Source of the DNA: JALEFZ01 sp039820545
GTDB taxonomy: Bacteria; Bacteroidota; Bacteroidia; J057
Length of the DNA: 64,000 nt
Direction of reading: 5' to 3'
Assembly (NCBI GenBank): GCA_039820545.1
Contig: JBCBPW010000022.1
Location: 15,469-79,468 of the forward strand
Shown: positions 17,273 through 26,817 of the stretch, in pieces
How the letters are laid out: the number at the start of each line of letters is the position of its first letter
How positions within the stretch are numbered: position 1 is the first letter of the stretch
Notes under the pieces: model-generated
The model's input: only the letters and a program-made list of their open reading frames with translations
Databases searched by the model: none
What the model was told of the DNA's origin: nothing
Made by a program: the position numbers and the translations under genes

Positions 17273-18504
17273 CTCAAGCGATAGTTGAGGGTGAATTGGA
17301 GTTGACGCCACCTATCTTTTTGTTCTTGCTTCCAGACCTGATCCTGTGTAAAGTCTACCATTCCCCATTGGTACTGAAGACCTAGATGCACATTGTTTGC
17401 TACTTGGATTTCGTATCCTATCTGGGGAGATACATCCCACTGGCGCAAGCCATAAGTGATACCCGAAAGGGTCTGCGATTCAGACACAAATTCCCCTCCC
17501 TGCCTTTGAACATTTTGGGTAAACTGCCCTTTGGACCCTATCAGATAATGTATCCCCACGCCTACCGTCACCTGATGTCCTGAGAAAAGTTTTCGCTGGA
17601 TATGAAGTGGAACATGGAGTCGACTTGCACGCTCAGGCTCCCACTGGATTTGGGTGCTTTGGGATGCAAAATCATAGACGGTGCCTATAGAATCTACTTT
17701 CAGACCCGAAAGTGGCAAGGTCTCATACTCTAAGCCTGTCATGATGTTCCATCTTCTGCTGTTGCCCAAGGGCAGTGTCAATCCAACCCCCATACGACTA
17801 TGGCGACGTAAAATGGACTCATTGGACTCACTCAATCTCGTCTCACTTAGGGTAAAGGTTGCTTTAAATCTTACCTGGACTTTTCTAAAAGGCGTAAATG
17901 TGCGATAGCTTCTGCTGAGTTCAGGTATCACAAAATCATTTTCCTCTCTAAAACGTGCATCTGGCATAGGGACAACCGCGCGCTCAGGGAAGGTCACACT
18001 CGAAAAATGTAGATGAGATTCTTGACTTTCCGTTTCTTGATCTTTGGATTCAGCTTCTTCAACAGAGGTAAATAAGTTCTTTTTCTCTGGGCTATCCTCT
18101 ACTCCTAAATTGACTGACATAGGCACAATAGGAGGAGCTATCTGACTTGTTTGGCCTGGGGCTATCCTATTTACACGAGGTCTTGGATAGACAGAAGGGG
18201 GTAATAAAGGCTGTGGTTGGTTCGGAGCTAATGATGGTACATCTGTAGAAGAAACTGTGGCCAAGGGAGCTTCACCTTCTTGTACAAGAGATGTTTCAGG
18301 CCATAGTATCCATGCCCCCAATCCTACACCTAAGAATAGGAGGGGAAATACAACCCAGAGAAAAAATGGCCTTTTCCGTTTGGCTTCTGCATCCCAAACC
18401 GCCATTTGCTCCTGGGCCTCTTCCCAGAATGCATCCTGATAAACAGGCGGCTCCGACGCCAGCTTATCTTTGATGTATTCCACTAATTTATCTTCCTCTT
18501 TCAT
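17269..18504 (-). CDS. Inner-membrane-anchored outer-membrane barrel-like protein (possible anti-sigma/trans-envelope factor)
   Basis: 411 residues. A cytoplasmic N-terminus (residues 1-45) resembles the short Bacteroidota anti-sigma segments ('LVEYIKDKLASEPP...AFWEEAQEQM'). One transmembrane helix (about 47-67, PFFLWVVFPLLFLGVGLGAWI) is followed by a Pro/Ser-rich linker and then an antiparallel, alternating-hydrophobic region from about 200 to the end that looks like an eight-stranded porin-type barrel ('GVGLTLPLG', 'VTVGVGIHYLIG', 'LGLQYQWGMVDF'). It sits between an ECF sigma gene and a PKD lipoprotein gene with four-base overlaps on both sides. Direct coupling of sigma activity to the envelope is an inference from this order and topology. 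Confidence 0.6.
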   Translation of the reverse strand: MKEEDKLVEYIKDKLASEPPVYQDAFWEEAQEQMAVWDAEAKRKRPFFLWVVFPLLFLGVGLGAWILWPETSLVQEGEAPLATVSSTDVPSLAPNQPQPLLPPSVYPRPRVNRIAPGQTSQIAPPIVPMSVNLGVEDSPEKKNLFTSVEEAESKDQETESQESHLHFSSVTFPERAVVPMPDARFREENDFVIPELSRSYRTFTPFRKVQVRFKATFTLSETRLSESNESILRRHSRMGVGLTLPLGNSRRWNIMTGLEYETLPLSGLKVDSIGTVYDFASQSTQIQWEPERASRLHVPLHIQRKLFSGHQVTVGVGIHYLIGSKGQFTQNVQRQGGEFVSESQTLSGITYGLRQWDVSPQIGYEIQVANNVHLGLQYQWGMVDFTQDQVWKQEQKDRWRQLQFTLNYRLR

Positions 18505-19061
18505 GACGCCATTTTTTCAGGGTATCCCTTTTTAGCCAATAGTTTCTGTAATCTTTTGCGTGCATCGCTGTAGTGCCATTTGACTGTGCCCTCGCTGATC
18601 CCCAGCATTTTGGCTATTTCTCTATGTTTGTAACCATCTATCGCATGCAAATTAAACACCGACGCCGTCTGCGGTGGCAACGATCGGATGGCTAAATATA
18701 TTTCTTGTGCTCCAAAATCTTCGTCAAACTGGACACTTCCTGAGGCAGTCTCCAACTGAGCGATGTCAGATAGTTGTACATGGTTTTGGTAGCGCTTTTT
18801 CTTCTTCAGTTCATCCAAGATGCTGTTGATCATCACACGCTTACTCCAAGGGAGAAAGGACTCTGATTTATGGAGGTTTCTGAGATTTTTGAGAATCTTA
18901 TAAAAACCCAAATTGAGATACTCTTTCGCATCATCCTCACAAGTCGCATATCTTAAACACACAGGATACAAATAGCCAAAACAAAGCTCATAGAGCTTGC
19001 TTTGTGCTTGCTTATCTTTTTTGATGCAAGCCTTGATCAACTGTGAGTGGGGATTTGTCAT
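18501..19061 (-). CDS. ECF RNA polymerase sigma factor
   Basis: 186 residues. Region 2 spans roughly residues 20-95, with 'YKILKNLRNLHKSESFLPWSKRVMINSILDELKKKKR' matching the Bacteroidota-type sigma-70 ECF pattern. Region 4 is 'SLPPQTASVFNLHAIDGYKHREIAKML' followed by the recognition helix 'ISEGTVKWHYSDARKRLQ'. There is no extra C-terminal domain. It is the first gene of a three-gene operon in which the second product has a single transmembrane helix; such a neighbour is the usual place for an anti-sigma factor. The targets and signal are unknown. Confidence 0.9.
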   Translation of the reverse strand: MTNPHSQLIKACIKKDKQAQSKLYELCFGYLYPVCLRYATCEDDAKEYLNLGFYKILKNLRNLHKSESFLPWSKRVMINSILDELKKKKRYQNHVQLSDIAQLETASGSVQFDEDFGAQEIYLAIRSLPPQTASVFNLHAIDGYKHREIAKMLGISEGTVKWHYSDARKRLQKLLAKKGYPEKMAS

Positions 19062-19102
19062 AGACTAATTACTACCCAAGCTAGTTTCATGAACTGTACC
19101 TT

Positions 19103-19141
19103 TTATAAAAGGACCTCCTGCGCATGCTAAACGCAGGAGGT
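19103..19141 (-). terminator. Strong hairpin terminator of the seven-PKD gene
   Basis: ACCTCCTGCG (19113-19122) and CGCAGGAGGT (19132-19141) form a perfect ten-base stem. On the minus strand it is followed by CCTTTTATAAAA. It lies 20 bases past the stop of the gene ending at 19161. Confidence 0.75.
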
Positions 19142-19160
19142 ATAAAATTAAAAAACTTGA

Positions 19161-22100
19161 CTACCTAATGATATGAAACTTCTGCGCGGCAATTCGTTCT
19201 TCGCCTGCAATAATATCTATATGATAGACACCTGAGGGTAGATCTTGCAGAGAAATTTCTTTCTTCATCAAACCTGCCTGCTCCATTCCTTTGGCAATCC
19301 AGACCGATTGTCCCATCATGTTTCTGATGCGAAGCGTATATTCATTGGTCTGTGGGATGTCCATCTGGACAGTAACTTGATCTTTGGCTGGATTCGGATA
19401 GAGATTGAATGAAAGAGAGGTGAGTGGATCATTACTTGAAGCCAAGCTACCTACTTTCAATACATCTGTATCTGTCACTTCAAAATCCAGCTGGTTAAAC
19501 GTCTCATTATTCGCCGTGATGTCCACCACATAATGTTCTGAGTTTCTTCCCCACATTTCTACCTGCACTTTGTACTGTCCATAAGCCAGGTTTCCGATGC
19601 TATACTCTCCATTTTCATTGGTCATACCAGCAGCGACCATCTGATCATTCATGTCCATCACCAAGATACTGGTATTCATCATAGGATCACCAGGACCGTT
19701 TTTATTGGCTCCTTGAGATACCAATCCTCCCACAAATCCAGGGCCTCCGCTGTTGTTTCCTGGCTCTAGGTTGATGATCAAGAAGGGGAAGGAAGACTGA
19801 TTGACCACTGTTGCATTGAACCAGAATGCATCGTCACCATAATAGGTCGGCAAGAAGTTGCTGTAGTTCGGATCACTCGGGTTCGGGGCGACCTTGACGC
19901 GATAGTCTCCATTGGGCGCGCCAAATATGAAGAGACCACCCAAGGTAGGATCAGACTGGAAAGTATCTACTGCCGTCAATGTCCCTGCCACGCTATCATA
20001 TACAATCAGCCAAGCTGTATAGTCATCCACGATCTGTCCATTGGCAAACACCTGACCGATTACCCCAAAGTTATTGGGACCAGGTGTCGTATTGAATACA
20101 ACACAAGAAGAATCTGAACAAGAACCTGTGTTGACACCCAGACATGCTGTATAAAAGCCTGCCGAGCTATAGGTGTGGGTGATAGAAGGACTATTAGTAT
20201 TTAAGACTGTACCGTCTCCAAAGTTCCAGGTATACAGGGCATTAGTATCTACATACTGGGCGGTAAAAATGATCTGGTTCAATCCAGCACCCTGGGAAAG
20301 GTGAAAGAGGGCACTACAAGTAGGAGTTGTATTCACGACGATTGTCTGGCAAGACTGCTGGCTACAATTACCCAAAGAATCCGTTACAGTCAGACATGCC
20401 AAGTATGTACCAGGATTGGTATATGTCTTCTGTACAAACGGACCAGAAGCTGTCGTACCATCCCCAAATTCCCAATCATACTGTGTCGATGCATTACCTG
20501 AACCTATCGCAAAGAAGTCATAGGTCGAATTGCCCAAATCGTTGTATACAAAGTTGGGAGAACAAGCATTATTGGGCAGAATAGTGATGGTTTCGCAAAT
20601 CGAATCCGTACAATTGAGTATCGTATCAGTTACCGTCAGACAGACATCGATCGGACCCGTAATGTTGTAGATATGCACCAGATTGGGCTGGTTAGAAGTC
20701 GTACCATCTCCTAGATCCCACTGGTAGACCAGATTGCTCCCTAGAGCCTGCTCGAAGAAAAAGACGGAGTCCAATGCAAAAGGATCAATCAAAAAGTCAA
20801 ATGCTGCTGTGGGGCAACTGGGTACCGAAACCGTAATGGGATAACAATAGACACCTGAGCATCCTCCTGGATTCACTGTATCTGTCAGCGTCAAACATAC
20901 ATTATAAAATCCTGTCGACGCATACGTATGGATAGGAGAGATCTGTGTGGAGGTATTACTATCTCCAAAGTCCCAAAAGTAGGTCACGTTGCTACTAGCT
21001 CCTGAGATAGCAGGGAGAAACTCATATGTAAAGGTATCGAGTTGGTTGGGAGCAAAATCAAAGCTACACCCTGAGACTTGCGTAATCGTCACTGAATCAC
21101 AATAGCTGGTAAAACATCCGTTGGCCAAGTTGATGTAGGTGAGACACACGAGATAGTCACCCGTATTGGTATAGGTATGGGAAACATAATCATTGTTTGT
21201 GCTGTCCACTGTCCCATCTCCAAAATCCCACAAATAAAACTCTGAACTATTTCCAGAAGAAGGAATCGAAGCAAAGAAAGCCACGGAATCTATACCTCCA
21301 GAGCTAGAGAATGTAATCGAACAACCATTGGGGATCACGACTGTCTGACAGAGGGTATCGGTGCAACCACTGGAATCATTATCGATGATCAAACACGCAT
21401 TATAAGAGCCTGGACCAGGATAGACATGGGTAGGGTCCTGCACAGTGGAACTCGCTCCATCTCCGAATAACCACTGATAGGTGAGAGAACCCGTAGGACC
21501 TGGGTTGGATAAATTTTGGAAGGAGACCGTATCGTCATAGACTGGTCCTATTAAAAAATCTGCATTACAGGTCTGTCCTGAGGGGAAGGTAACTACCACT
21601 TGCTGACATATGGAATCAGCACAATTACCTAGGCTATCCGCAATAGATAAACAGACTGTATACGTGCCTCCTGAGGCATAAGTATGATGAGAAAAAGATC
21701 CTGTACCCGTCGTCCCATCTCCGAAATCCCAAGAGTAGACGAGGTTATTGCCTGCTGCTTGTTCAAAGAAGGTCAAGGTAGTCCCAAAGGATTGTGTGTA
21801 GAAAAAGTCAGCCGTACAGTTGGGAAAGTTAGCATTGATTACCGAATCACAGATGATTACCGTACTTAACGTATCACCCGCAAAGAAATACCCATAGTTG
21901 GCAAAGAGGGAATCCCCAGGATTGCTACAATCCTCCCATGCAATGGTTAGATCTGGCGCAATATTCTGAGGAATCGTATACTGGAATGCTCCTGTAGCAT
22001 CAGTCGTCGCCGTACCAGAAAAGATATTTGGCGTTTGATCAATGCGGACCGTGAAGTTAGGTAAAGGCAGTCCATTGGAGGAGTCCAATACCACTCCGAG

Positions 22101-22175
22101 GACCGTAATCTGCGCCTGCACCATACTGAAGGTGCAGAGCAGAAAGAGGGTACAAATGGAAAATAAATACTTCAT
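19161..22175 (-). CDS. Large secreted PKD-repeat protein with T9SS type A sorting domain
   Basis: 1004 residues from the ATG at 22175, which starts a signal peptide (MKYLFSICTLFLLCTFSMVQA). A carboxypeptidase-regulatory-like domain (about 20-105) is followed by seven PKD domains, each with a W/Y-D/L-F-GDG turn. Nearly every repeat ends in a CxxxxC pair (NCADSIC, GCTDTLC, GCFTSYC, NCTDSIC, NCSQQSC and so on), probably disulfides. Two more beta-sandwich domains ('GVIGQVFANG', 'TNENGEYSIGNLAYGQYKVQVEM') precede the C-terminal sorting domain ('LYPNPAKDQVTVQ' to 'DLPSGVYHIDI'). It is likely a surface adhesin or matrix protein. It may be regulated with the adjacent ECF operon, but the intervening terminator makes it a separate unit. 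Confidence 0.9.
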   Translation of the reverse strand: MKYLFSICTLFLLCTFSMVQAQITVLGVVLDSSNGLPLPNFTVRIDQTPNIFSGTATTDATGAFQYTIPQNIAPDLTIAWEDCSNPGDSLFANYGYFFAGDTLSTVIICDSVINANFPNCTADFFYTQSFGTTLTFFEQAAGNNLVYSWDFGDGTTGTGSFSHHTYASGGTYTVCLSIADSLGNCADSICQQVVVTFPSGQTCNADFLIGPVYDDTVSFQNLSNPGPTGSLTYQWLFGDGASSTVQDPTHVYPGPGSYNACLIIDNDSSGCTDTLCQTVVIPNGCSITFSSSGGIDSVAFFASIPSSGNSSEFYLWDFGDGTVDSTNNDYVSHTYTNTGDYLVCLTYINLANGCFTSYCDSVTITQVSGCSFDFAPNQLDTFTYEFLPAISGASSNVTYFWDFGDSNTSTQISPIHTYASTGFYNVCLTLTDTVNPGGCSGVYCYPITVSVPSCPTAAFDFLIDPFALDSVFFFEQALGSNLVYQWDLGDGTTSNQPNLVHIYNITGPIDVCLTVTDTILNCTDSICETITILPNNACSPNFVYNDLGNSTYDFFAIGSGNASTQYDWEFGDGTTASGPFVQKTYTNPGTYLACLTVTDSLGNCSQQSCQTIVVNTTPTCSALFHLSQGAGLNQIIFTAQYVDTNALYTWNFGDGTVLNTNSPSITHTYSSAGFYTACLGVNTGSCSDSSCVVFNTTPGPNNFGVIGQVFANGQIVDDYTAWLIVYDSVAGTLTAVDTFQSDPTLGGLFIFGAPNGDYRVKVAPNPSDPNYSNFLPTYYGDDAFWFNATVVNQSSFPFLIINLEPGNNSGGPGFVGGLVSQGANKNGPGDPMMNTSILVMDMNDQMVAAGMTNENGEYSIGNLAYGQYKVQVEMWGRNSEHYVVDITANNETFNQLDFEVTDTDVLKVGSLASSNDPLTSLSFNLYPNPAKDQVTVQMDIPQTNEYTLRIRNMMGQSVWIAKGMEQAGLMKKEISLQDLPSGVYHIDIIAGEERIAAQKFHIIR

Positions 22176-22443
22176 TGTTTGTTGTGAATTATATGTCTTG
22201 GACAAGCATGGCTTGTATTGCTTTACATTCAGAAACAGAAAAAATCAAAGTTCAAATCAGGTGCTAGCATTGATTTTCCCTAAGACGGCGCGCTTTTTCA
22301 AAAAGGTTGGGGAGTGAGGGGGATTTTTTTAAAAAAATAAGTAAGAGGACAGATCTTTAGACGTGAGACATGAGACTCAAAGCGCTAAGAATAAGACTCT
22401 TACACCTTACTTTTGCCTCGATTTTTTATGTATAAGTACTTTA

Positions 22444-22575
22444 GCACCAACGGGACGTTGGCGCTGGCAGGAAGGTTCAAAGCTCGTTTACTGTCCTGAA
22501 GGGACAGTGCATTATAGCATGTGGAGTTTAGTCCCATGCCTAAAATAGCACCAACGGGACCTTGGTGCTGGCAGG
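22444..22575. repeat. REP-like hairpin cluster in the region upstream of the PKD gene
   Basis: Two copies of a 28-base unit (22444-22471 and 22548-22575; GCACCAACGGGAC then STTGG, CTGGCAGG) flank a perfect hairpin ACTGTCC/GGACAGT (22490-22508). The second copy pairs GCACCAA with TTGGTGC. A third copy is at 16082. The 16-base word at 22516-22531 also occurs at 9137-9152. The whole 22176-22634 gap has no gene; the remainder should carry the promoter of the PKD gene. Confidence 0.7.
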
Positions 22576-22634
22576 AAGTATGATTTTCCCCATGTTTCGA
22601 TTTCACTTTTATGGAAAATTGACAATTGACAGCA

Positions 22635-23816
22635 TCAAATTCGAATACCTAAGGTTAAGAAGTGGTCTCCTCTTCGGATATTTTTCATCCCCCATTCTCT
22701 TTGAAAATAAATATATTGACTCCTGAATAAATAAGCATACCGAACTTGAATACGATCTGTTCCCCATTCTGCCCCAAGTGAGAATTGTCTTACTCCTCCC
22801 TGGTAGCGTGTTCGGGAGTTTAACCCTGAATGAAGCGCAAAGTAAAACCCAGAAGGAAGCTTACGGAAGATGCTTACACCTCCGTTCCAACCAAACTCTC
22901 TCAACTCAAACCTCCACCCCAAAGGGTTGTCTGCTAGAGAAGTAAATACCGCAAGATAGGGATCTACATCTTGGTCGGCATTTGCAGAAGGAACCATCAG
23001 TTTACTTGTCTGTAGCGCCATCATGATTCCCCAACTTGCCGTTGAGGCAGCATCTTCAAACGCTATCGTCACTTGACCTCCTAATCTTCCTGTCGCAGGA
23101 ATGTACCTACTTTCGCTGAAGCCCAGTCCCTCTCGATCAAAATTCATTTTGGGTCCCACGTGTGTCAAGCTCAACCCTGCCCCAAACTGTGCAGTGATCC
23201 TCTCTTTTATCTGCACTTGATCCTGATAGTGTAGACCCAAGTCACCCGAAAAGGAATAAAACCGGAACTCCTCAAAAGTTGTGTTATTAAATACAACCTG
23301 ACTAAAAAAATTGATACCAGCTCCTACAGTAAACTTAGGGGAAAGGGAGAATCCTCCACTGAGGCGAAGATTGTGCCCAAGCATGCCACCAACTCTTTGG
23401 ATAAAAAATGACGAGGGATTCAGGTTCGATCGTGGAGGTCTGAAGGAAAAGTGAAAGCTAGAACCAGAAATACTCATTCCGCCTCTTTTCCAAGTGCGCG
23501 CAGCATGAAACTCTCCCAAGAATATAGGATCTCTATCTACGAGTTCTCTCAGCCAAGTAGCACCCGATGCCTGGATGTTCCAACCTTCTTGTCCATTTCC
23601 TAAAAGTGCGGGATTCTGCGCAAAATGGGTGAGCCCAAGTGCGGGCGAATAGGTCACACCTACTCCTCCCCTAGCAATCAGACTTGCTTCGCTGAACAAA
23701 GAAAGATGCTCTGCCGTCGTAAGAATCGGATTTGGATTGATCACAATGCCAATTTGGCCATAGGCATGCACCGAGAGGCAGATGCACAAAAGCGTTAAGC
23801 AAACGTATTTTTTCAT
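22635..23816 (-). CDS. PorV/PorQ-like outer-membrane beta-barrel protein
   Basis: 393 residues with signal peptide MKKYVCLTLLCICLSVHAYG. 'ARGGVGVTYSPALGLTHFAQNPALLG' near the mature N-terminus resembles the PorV/FadL-type start ('SAGMG...NPA'). 'GLSLTHVGPKMNF' around residue 215 and 'RLGGQVTIAFEDA' fit the barrel of the PorV/PorQ group. The long series of amphipathic strands continues to the end. PorV shuttles T9SS cargo to the attachment machinery; whether this is a true PorV or a related PorP/PorQ-like paralogue cannot be settled here. It is monocistronic and upstream of the seven-PKD T9SS cargo in the same orientation. Confidence 0.6.
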   Translation of the reverse strand: MKKYVCLTLLCICLSVHAYGQIGIVINPNPILTTAEHLSLFSEASLIARGGVGVTYSPALGLTHFAQNPALLGNGQEGWNIQASGATWLRELVDRDPIFLGEFHAARTWKRGGMSISGSSFHFSFRPPRSNLNPSSFFIQRVGGMLGHNLRLSGGFSLSPKFTVGAGINFFSQVVFNNTTFEEFRFYSFSGDLGLHYQDQVQIKERITAQFGAGLSLTHVGPKMNFDREGLGFSESRYIPATGRLGGQVTIAFEDAASTASWGIMMALQTSKLMVPSANADQDVDPYLAVFTSLADNPLGWRFELREFGWNGGVSIFRKLPSGFYFALHSGLNSRTRYQGGVRQFSLGAEWGTDRIQVRYAYLFRSQYIYFQREWGMKNIRRGDHFLTLGIRI

Positions 23817-24002
23817 GTTTTCAGGTTGTCAATTAGACGAGTAAGTAGAAATCCTTATGCTATATCAATCTATCGCTGGCTTTTCACAATCTCTCATATA
23901 AACATACAGACTTTGATCCTACAAAAACAGACCATTTCTTGTCTCTTTACCTATCTTTATGTTAAGCCGCCTTCCTGCTAGGCATCATCCCAGAGAGATC
24001 GC

Positions 24003-26192
24003 TTAAGCCAATTGCTTTTCTGCATACTTCTGGTGGGCCAGTACCAGTTTGATGTCAGCGTATGAAAAACGATCGTTTAACGCTGCTTTGATCTCCGATA
24101 GGAGTTCGTATTCCTGATCGGCTAGTAGTTGCTGTAGTTCCGCTAGTTTATCCTGTCCCATCAGTTTCTCGATGGGTATACGACCATCCTCCACACACTT
24201 GGCCAGATGAGATTGAATGGTAGAGATTTTGATTTCTCTCGCCTCTGCTATCTCTTCTAGGCTCATGCCCTTTTCATACATCTCGAAAGTGACATCAGTT
24301 GTAGGACGCCTCTTGGGTTTGCGCTTCTCGGTCTTGAGACGATGCTGGTTTTCCCACTCACTTAGCATATGTTTCTCAGGCACCTTACCAGCCGCCATCC
24401 ATTTGACCAGTGTGCAAAAACGGACGAGTTGACGAAGATGGAAGATATATTCTCCTTCCACCACCTCTAGCTCCTCGATATATCCTTTGACTTTCTCCTT
24501 GGTGAGGATCGAAGTGATGTGTGCTTGAATCAAACGAATCTCAGGCAGCATGATCCCCTCAAAATAGGTATGGGCCTTCTCACATCGCTCACTTAGCTTG
24601 GTCCAATCGGTCTCCCCAGCTAGTAGATTCTGCACCTGCTGCGTAAACTTTTTCCCGACGGCCAACAAGGGTTCCAGTGCCTGGACTCTCTCCTTGGTCC
24701 ACTCTCGAAAAGGCTGCTTGATGGCTTTACTTTCCTTGGCATGGAATGAGGCCAAATGTAGAGCAAGCGCGTCGTACACCCCTCCCAAGTCAAAAGCTAC
24801 TTTGGCAAAAGTAAGTACAAATCCCTTTTTATCTTCTCTTAGCCGCTGCTGCAACTGATCTTTGTCTTCAAAGTAGTCCATAAATGCCAAGAGCGTAGCA
24901 TCAGGTTCAGGCGGATGGGTAGGGATCGGCGAGGAAAGCTTGAGACCTTCCAAGCCTGTCAAGCGAGAAAGGGCCACGTACAATTGGCCAGGGGCAAAGG
25001 AATCCGAGACATCCAAAATCGCTTTTTCAAAGGTCAATCCCTGACTCTTGTGGACAGTCACAGCCCAAGCAAGCTTGAGTGGATACTGTAAGAAGCTCCC
25101 CAAATTCTGTTCTTCGATCTCTTGTGTATCCTCATTCAAAGCGTACTTCACATGCTCCCACTCATGCGGCGCCACCCAGACTCTGTCCCCATCCCCGAAG
25201 GTCACCCAGATATTTTCTCCCTGAATTTTGCTGACCTTCCCAATTTTCCCATTGAAAAAACGGCCTTCATTGCCTGTATCATTCTTAATAAACATGACTT
25301 GCGCCCCTACTTTTAACTCCAACTCGAATAAGTTGGGGTACTGATGTTCGGGAAATGTACCTATGATTTCTGCTGTGAACGTGTGCTTTTCTGCATTGAG
25401 TCGATTCAATTCACGCTGGTTGATCTGATCTGCCTTGTAGTTGTGAGTCGTCAGATGTATGTAACCCTCTTGTTGAGGATCTGCTTCATGATGGGTATTG
25501 AGAAAGGCGATGTCTTCATGGGTTTGCTGGTTATAGCGCAGTCGATTGAGGATGTCGATGAAGCGATTGTCACGCTGACGGTAGATTTTCTGTAGCTCGA
25601 CCGAAAGCGGGCCTTGATGCTGGAAAGCTTTTGCTTCGAAGAAATACGGGCTCTTATAATAAGGTCTGAGGTAACGCCATTCTTCCTCTTTCACCACGGG
25701 TGGTAGTTGCATCAGATCTCCGATCAGCAGGAGTTGGACCCCGCCGAAGGGAATGTTGCGTTTGCGGATGGTTCGTAGCCGCAGGTCGATGCAGTCCAGC
25801 AGATCTGCTCGTAGCATACTGACTTCGTCGATGATGAGCAGTTCCATCTGTCGAAGCATGCGCAGTTTGTCATTGTTGAACCGGTGAGAAGCGAGTAGAC
25901 TCCTGGGGGTATTGATTTTGGCCTTGGGCTGTGAATCGAAGGGAATGTTCTCTGGGACGAAAGCACCAAAGGGAAGGTGAAGCAGCGAATGGAGCGTGAC
26001 ACCTCCTGCATGGATGGCCGCTACGCCCGTCGGTGCAGCGACGACAGTTTGCTTATATGTATGGGAGACAATGTGGCGAAGAAAAGTAGTTTTCCCTGTA
26101 CCTGCCTTGCCTGTGAGGAAAACATGTCGATGGGTCGTGTTGACGTAATCGGCAGCCAGGGCAGCCATTTCATGGAGTTGGATTGCTTTCAT
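24003..26192 (-). CDS. Pif1/RecD-like helicase with C-terminal helix-turn-helix domain
   Basis: 729 residues. The Walker A motif is GKAGTGKT (28-35), followed by 'VVAAPTGVAAIHAGGVTLHSLL' (motif Ia), Walker B 'LLIIDEVSMLRADLLD', and the SF1 helicase motif 'AWAVTVHKSQGLTFEKAILD' with 'QLYVALSRLTGLEGL'. These place it in superfamily 1B beside Pif1 and T4 Dda. From about residue 640, 'MYEKGMSLEEIAEAREIKISTIQSHLAKC' is the HTH_40-type domain found at the end of many Bacteroidota homologues. It should unwind DNA or DNA:RNA structures 5' to 3'. It has no obvious operon partner. Confidence 0.9.
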   Translation of the reverse strand: MKAIQLHEMAALAADYVNTTHRHVFLTGKAGTGKTTFLRHIVSHTYKQTVVAAPTGVAAIHAGGVTLHSLLHLPFGAFVPENIPFDSQPKAKINTPRSLLASHRFNNDKLRMLRQMELLIIDEVSMLRADLLDCIDLRLRTIRKRNIPFGGVQLLLIGDLMQLPPVVKEEEWRYLRPYYKSPYFFEAKAFQHQGPLSVELQKIYRQRDNRFIDILNRLRYNQQTHEDIAFLNTHHEADPQQEGYIHLTTHNYKADQINQRELNRLNAEKHTFTAEIIGTFPEHQYPNLFELELKVGAQVMFIKNDTGNEGRFFNGKIGKVSKIQGENIWVTFGDGDRVWVAPHEWEHVKYALNEDTQEIEEQNLGSFLQYPLKLAWAVTVHKSQGLTFEKAILDVSDSFAPGQLYVALSRLTGLEGLKLSSPIPTHPPEPDATLLAFMDYFEDKDQLQQRLREDKKGFVLTFAKVAFDLGGVYDALALHLASFHAKESKAIKQPFREWTKERVQALEPLLAVGKKFTQQVQNLLAGETDWTKLSERCEKAHTYFEGIMLPEIRLIQAHITSILTKEKVKGYIEELEVVEGEYIFHLRQLVRFCTLVKWMAAGKVPEKHMLSEWENQHRLKTEKRKPKRRPTTDVTFEMYEKGMSLEEIAEAREIKISTIQSHLAKCVEDGRIPIEKLMGQDKLAELQQLLADQEYELLSEIKAALNDRFSYADIKLVLAHQKYAEKQLA

Positions 26193-26817
26193 GATTTCAA
26201 ATAAGATGATAGAGGAAAAACATAATTTCCCTCAGTTGAAAGATGAAAAATTGACGAAATGGCTCTGATAAACAGTTAATCTAGGCAATTTTACGAAAAA
26301 AATAGAAGCATTTTGAGAAATAATCTGATACGAAGGCAGGTAGATGAAGGGAATCCATAGGATAGATTTAACCCCCTCTTTATTAGCATATTATCTCTGT
26401 AGCTTCATCATTTTCTTACTTACATTACTCAACCTATGCATCTCATTTCTTGTCTTTGAACACGAGAGAATAACTGGATAAAAATGTCCATTCCTTTGCT
26501 GAAACTCATTTAAGATATTGACTTTCATCATTGTATAGTAAAAAGTGCAACTTTATTACGAAAAGAAGCATCTTTTTCGAAAAAATCCTGTTTCTTACAT
26601 GCGCACATTTTGACTGAGATAGGAACTCGCTTGCAAAACTATTCGAAGGTTATCTAGTTAGACAGTCCTATCTATCGAATTTATTTCTATTTGTGGAGAT
26701 GAATAGGAAACTTTTCGTTAATATTGAACTTTCCATATAAAAGGGTCTGATGATATGGGATGACGCTTTGATCTTTCATGAGACCCAAATCCTTACCTTT
26801 ACCTTAGAGAGAAAACT
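26193..26817. other. Intergenic region upstream of the desaturase, with a leader hairpin
   Basis: About 625 AT-rich bases with no convincing gene on either strand. The only structure I see is GGGTCTGATGA (26743-26753), which pairs, with one mismatch, with TCATGAGACCC (26776-26786). It lies 31 bases before the desaturase start and would fall in its leader. The region also holds the divergent promoters of the helicase and desaturase genes. Confidence 0.45.
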
